Origin: Erpobdella octoculata
Taxonomy: Eukaryota; Annelida; Clitellata; Hirudinida; Erpobdellidae
Assembly (NCBI GenBank): GCA_963978895.1
Contig: OZ022238.1
Location: forward strand, 37,080,770-37,144,769
Reading direction: 5' to 3'
Length of the DNA: 64,000 nt
The stretch's first letter is position 1. Every line of letters begins with the position of its first letter. Under the pieces are notes generated by a model, which did not search any database, was not told the origin of the DNA, and saw nothing but the letters and a program-made list of their open reading frames with translations. The position numbers were made by a program, and so were the translations under genes. Below are positions 60,605-64,000 of this stretch, one piece after another.

Positions 60605-61407
60605 GTTTGTTTGGTTGTTCATTTATAAATATAATAAATGTTTAAGTTTCAGAGAGTGCTGAAATACTTGTATGAATGTTCACTCATCAGCCACTCCTTT
60701 AAAAAAATAAATAATTATTTCAAAAAAGGCGCCATTTTTTTGTCAAGTGAGTTAAACCCTTCCGGAGAAAGGTTTTCAGCCGTGGCTCCGTGACATCTCC
60801 TAGCGCCATTCCTTGACACCTCCTACCGCAGCCCGTGGGCGTAACGCATGTGACGCAGTGGGGCGGCGCCGATATGCTGGCATGGTGCCAATAGTTGTCA
60901 CGCCGACAAGACATAGTGGCAGTAAATATTGTGAACAAAACTCCCCTTCTCCCCTAGTTGTTTAAACAACGTTTACCGAGGATGCAGGTTTCGTAGTAAT
61001 TTTGGGTTTTCCCAGAGCTCTATAATTAGGATGTACATCTGGGTAGGTCTGTTTTAAATCTACGTTGTCCCTCGTGCGTCAATGAAGTGGAAAGATTGAT
61101 GGCTTCTCATCGGGTGAAAGATTCCTTCAAAGAATTAACGAGCGGCATGTCTTTCTCTTCTCAACATTCATCAAGCAACTGTCCCACTTGATTCGTGCGA
61201 GCTGATCTGATTGGAAGACACGCATTGGACTAATACTTGCTTGTAAAAAATATATTTATATTCCCTGTTTTTAAATTTTATTTTAAATTAAAAAAAATTA
61301 TTAAAACAATTATCACGTTAAATAGTGTTCTAAAAGTGTTTTACAAGTTTTTGATAATTTCTTTTCAAATTAATAAATATACTGTCATTAAAATAATGCT
61401 GAAACTC

Positions 61408-61410
<3 letters not shown>
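60605..61410. other. Intron/intergenic DNA after lectin exon
   Basis: 60720-60950 is unusually G/C-rich (GGGGCGGCGCCGATATGCTG) and looks like an old repeat. No exon recognised. Confidence 0.35.

Positions 61411-61477
<67 letters not shown>
61411..61477. repeat. (TA)n microsatellite
   Basis: TA array of about 67 bp. Confidence 0.95.
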
Positions 61478-61478
<1 letters not shown>

Positions 61479-62030
61479 TGAGTGTCATTACGTTCTTATC
61501 TTGTAAAGCAAACCAAATAAATCACAAAAGAATAAAAAAATTAATGCATATAATAAGAACAATAAAAAATAATAAAACGATGGCAGTGCTGTTCATTTAA
61601 AGTTTTATTCATAAGGTCGACGTAACGAAATTGTGATATAAAATTGTGTTATTTGAAGACTCAATCAAGAGCGACCATCTTCGACTCGATCACTTTTTCT
61701 TCTTTCTGACACGAATCCAAATTGAACCATCCAACTGTGGAAAAGCTTTTCTGGCTTTTGTTGATTTTCTCTTCTTCTTAAAATTGACTTCGTCTGACCC
61801 CACTTGATCGCATCGACGTTTTAAATTGAGATCGTTCTTTTCAAGAATGAACACACACGGATAGTTTTTTTTCAAACGTTCAATTGGTATTTAAAAGATG
61901 CGCTGAATTAATCATGAAGTGATGTCATGTTGTAGAAGTGTTAATGTTGTAAAATATTGTTCATGTTAAACTAGTAGAAGTGTTACATTCAATGCACATA
62001 AAACTAGTAGCCATCACTTAATGTGTACAT
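61478..62030. other. Unassigned stretch
   Basis: A 61-codon minus frame at 61690-61875 is Lys/Arg-rich (KKKRKSTKARKAFPQLDGSI). It could be a short exon, but nothing supports it. Confidence 0.3.
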
Positions 62031-62180
62031 TAGAGTACTGCCCGGCCCTGGTTTTGGAGATTTCAAACGAGCTGCGCCGAGACTGAAATCAAGACGAGCT
62101 TGTTGAGATTTTTGTGCCAACTATAAGGATTTTAGGCTTATGTAAACAGGCCGAGTACAAATTAGCACGGATCGATCCTA
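62031..62180. mobile_element. hAT-like MITE, partial copy C
   Basis: Begins TAGAGTACTGCCCGGCC and contains TTTTAGGCTTATGTAAACAG, matching the interior of copy A. The right end is missing. Confidence 0.65.
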
Positions 62181-62253
62181 GTGTACATGATATTTTACAC
62201 AGTGTGCAGTGCGTGGTTACCACACCCGAACTGGCCGTCCGGGGGCCCCAGGC

Positions 62254-63404
62254 CAGTGGCGTAGCATAGGGGTGGTCCACCCCCTATAGAACTTTTGAGG
62301 GGCGCTATAAAGTTGAGTAGTTTTTCACTATAGGAGAATAAAAAATTTTTTACTATAAAACTAGAACAAATTTTATGGAAATTATCGGCAGGATACTTAA
62401 AATCTCATTGAAAATAATTTATTAAAAAAATGTTTTAAAAGCGATTTTTCAACATTTAAAAATAACAGAAGCTCGAAATAGTTTTGCTGTGAAGATCTGT
62501 TCTTATTTGTGATGGATTAAAAATTAACAAATAATTATTAAAAATTGATTTTCATTAAAACCATAAAGTTTAAAAAACTATTACATTTTTTTAAAACATG
62601 TTATATTCCCTTTTAACAATTTCCGTTAAGAATTGTCTCGAAAATGTTTAACTGTTCAAAATTTAAAAATATTTATTTATGTAATACAAATTTTGAATTT
62701 TAAGGTTTTTAGAAATACCCATGTTAAATTCGTTTGTTGGTTTTGGAGACGTCCGTTTCCATTGCTTTATCTTTAAAAACTCGCTATGTGATAGAGTGAT
62801 TTTTAGCTTTCAAAATTCAAAAACGTACAAACCATTAGTTTTCGTGCCATAACAAACATTTATTTAAAATTCATAAAAAAATCAATTATTTAATTCAATA
62901 TCATCGATTTATTTTGTTTCTAAAAACTTTTATTAGCTACTTTTCCTGCTATGATCTGCGAGTTAATTACTTCAACAGATTGGCAGATATACTCTCAAAC
63001 AAGCAATAAATAGCTTTTCTCTGCTCTAAAACTTCTTTGAAGCATTTTATTTGGATAATTTACTGCATTTAATTGGCAAATATTTTGCATATGTTTTATG
63101 GAAAATAGCAACAATAATTCATTTTCCTAAAGTAAAAGATAACTAAAGGATTTTGGCAAAAGCAAAACTTGCGAAACAAAAGTTGAACTTTTACCTTTTC
63201 TTCATCAGCTTTGTGGGAAGAAAAATTGATTATGTTTCACCCCCCCAGTCATTGAATTGTTTGTAGAAAAATTGTTGATTCAGATTTTTGACCCCCCTGT
63301 CATCGATTTTTGAAGGAAAATATAGTTTCTTATGTCACCCTCAAAATGGGGGTGGCGATTTGGCCTGCCCGCCATGGCTGGCTGAAACTCACGCTACGCC
63401 TCAA
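62254..63404. mobile_element. Non-autonomous hAT (1,151 bp) with 8-bp TSD
   Basis: Left end CAGTGGCGTAGCATAGGGG; right end reversed TTGAGGCGTAGCGTGAG. It is flanked by CCCCAGGC at 62246-62253 and 63405-63412, an exact 8-bp duplication. The interior is AT-rich and non-coding, with short C/G runs near the ends. Termini are related to the 3.98-kb hAT at 6368. Confidence 0.87.
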
Positions 63405-63412
63405 CCCCAGGC

Positions 63413-64000
63413 TGTGAGGGGTCCCAAAATTTAGGTGACTTGATATGTAATGAAAGTTATAGACGGGCGTATACGGAGTCGTTACCCCCCTCAAATTTGA
63501 AAAAAAAAAACATTACAGGTAAAAAACTTTCAACGAAACAGACTGGAAATTTGGGCAAAATCAAATTGAAAAAAAATGATATAAAATTAAAAAAAAAAGT
63601 TGTTAAAATTCATATAAATTAGCTATGGATTACCACTCTTTCCGGTCGTCAGCTTTAAGGAAAAAAATTGAAAACTTTTAAAAATATTTTTTCAAATCTT
63701 TAAAATCATCTGGGACCAAGAGTGATTTGAGCAAAAGCATGAGGAGCAAAATGTTTCAAAAATCCTTACACTCTAAGAATCTATACTTCTAATGCTAAGC
63801 TTTTTTTCCAAAAGTAGCTAATAACTGCGGGGGGGGGGGGGGGGTATATTGTCACAGGTACTTGGTATTTAAAAAAAAATTAAAACCTTATACATTTTTT
63901 CTCCAGAAAAACCTTATACCCTGTTTACAATTACCCTTCATACTTTTTTTTCGGCTATCGGTAATTTTTGGGAAAAAGGAACGACTACTCCCTGGTAATC
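63413..64000. other. Unassigned stretch with poly-G run
   Basis: A run of about 14 G at 63830-63844. The rest is AT-rich without a gene. Confidence 0.4.

Overview
The window is nuclear DNA of an invertebrate animal, AT-rich, intron-bearing and packed with transposon debris and microsatellites. The support is GT-AG spliced exons of metazoan gene families, a tRNA-derived SINE, many hAT-type DNA transposon remnants, Ty1/copia and Ty3/gypsy fragments, a LINE tail and very long (TA)n, (CATA)n, (AATA)n and (GAT)n arrays. I cannot place the phylum from sequence alone.

Three genes can be supported, all on the + strand. (1) A small secreted cysteine-rich peptide of the antistasin-like type has three exons between 16873 and 19811 (85 aa, signal peptide, 10 cysteines). 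(2) An ARHGAP21/23-type RhoGAP gene has twelve proposed exons between 23585 and 35272. All intron phases agree and the spliced frame is 736 codons plus stop; the RhoGAP domain lies in the exons from 30029 to 33032. (3) One phase 1-1 exon at 60242-60604 encodes a complete SUEL/galactose-binding lectin domain; the rest of that gene is not visible.

Layout: 0-16.5 kb is almost entirely mobile DNA. It holds a hAT remnant, a (CATA)n array, a foldback-like element at 5004-5857, a hAT ORF cut by a 3,982-bp hAT that itself contains a further hAT transposase remnant, an uncharacterised transposon protein, and a Ty3/gypsy 5' end (LTR, tRNA-Trp primer site, broken gag). 16.8-19.8 kb is the cysteine-rich gene, whose second intron is loaded with hAT/MITE/foldback pieces. 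20-23 kb holds a copia fragment inside a hAT remnant and a SINE. 23.5-35.3 kb is the RhoGAP gene, whose introns carry a complete 1,834-bp hAT inserted in a (TA)n tract and a second foldback element, inverted relative to the first. 35-60 kb is gene-poor with many minisatellites, a 1-kb compound tetranucleotide array, a long polypyrimidine tract and members of the foldback-associated repeat family. 60-64 kb holds the lectin exon and a 1,151-bp non-autonomous hAT with 8-bp target duplications.

The three genes are unrelated and do not form a functional unit. The main interest is the layered transposon record: exact target-site duplications date several insertions relative to one another, and a family of purine-rich tandem-repeat elements with shared termini appears at least six times.
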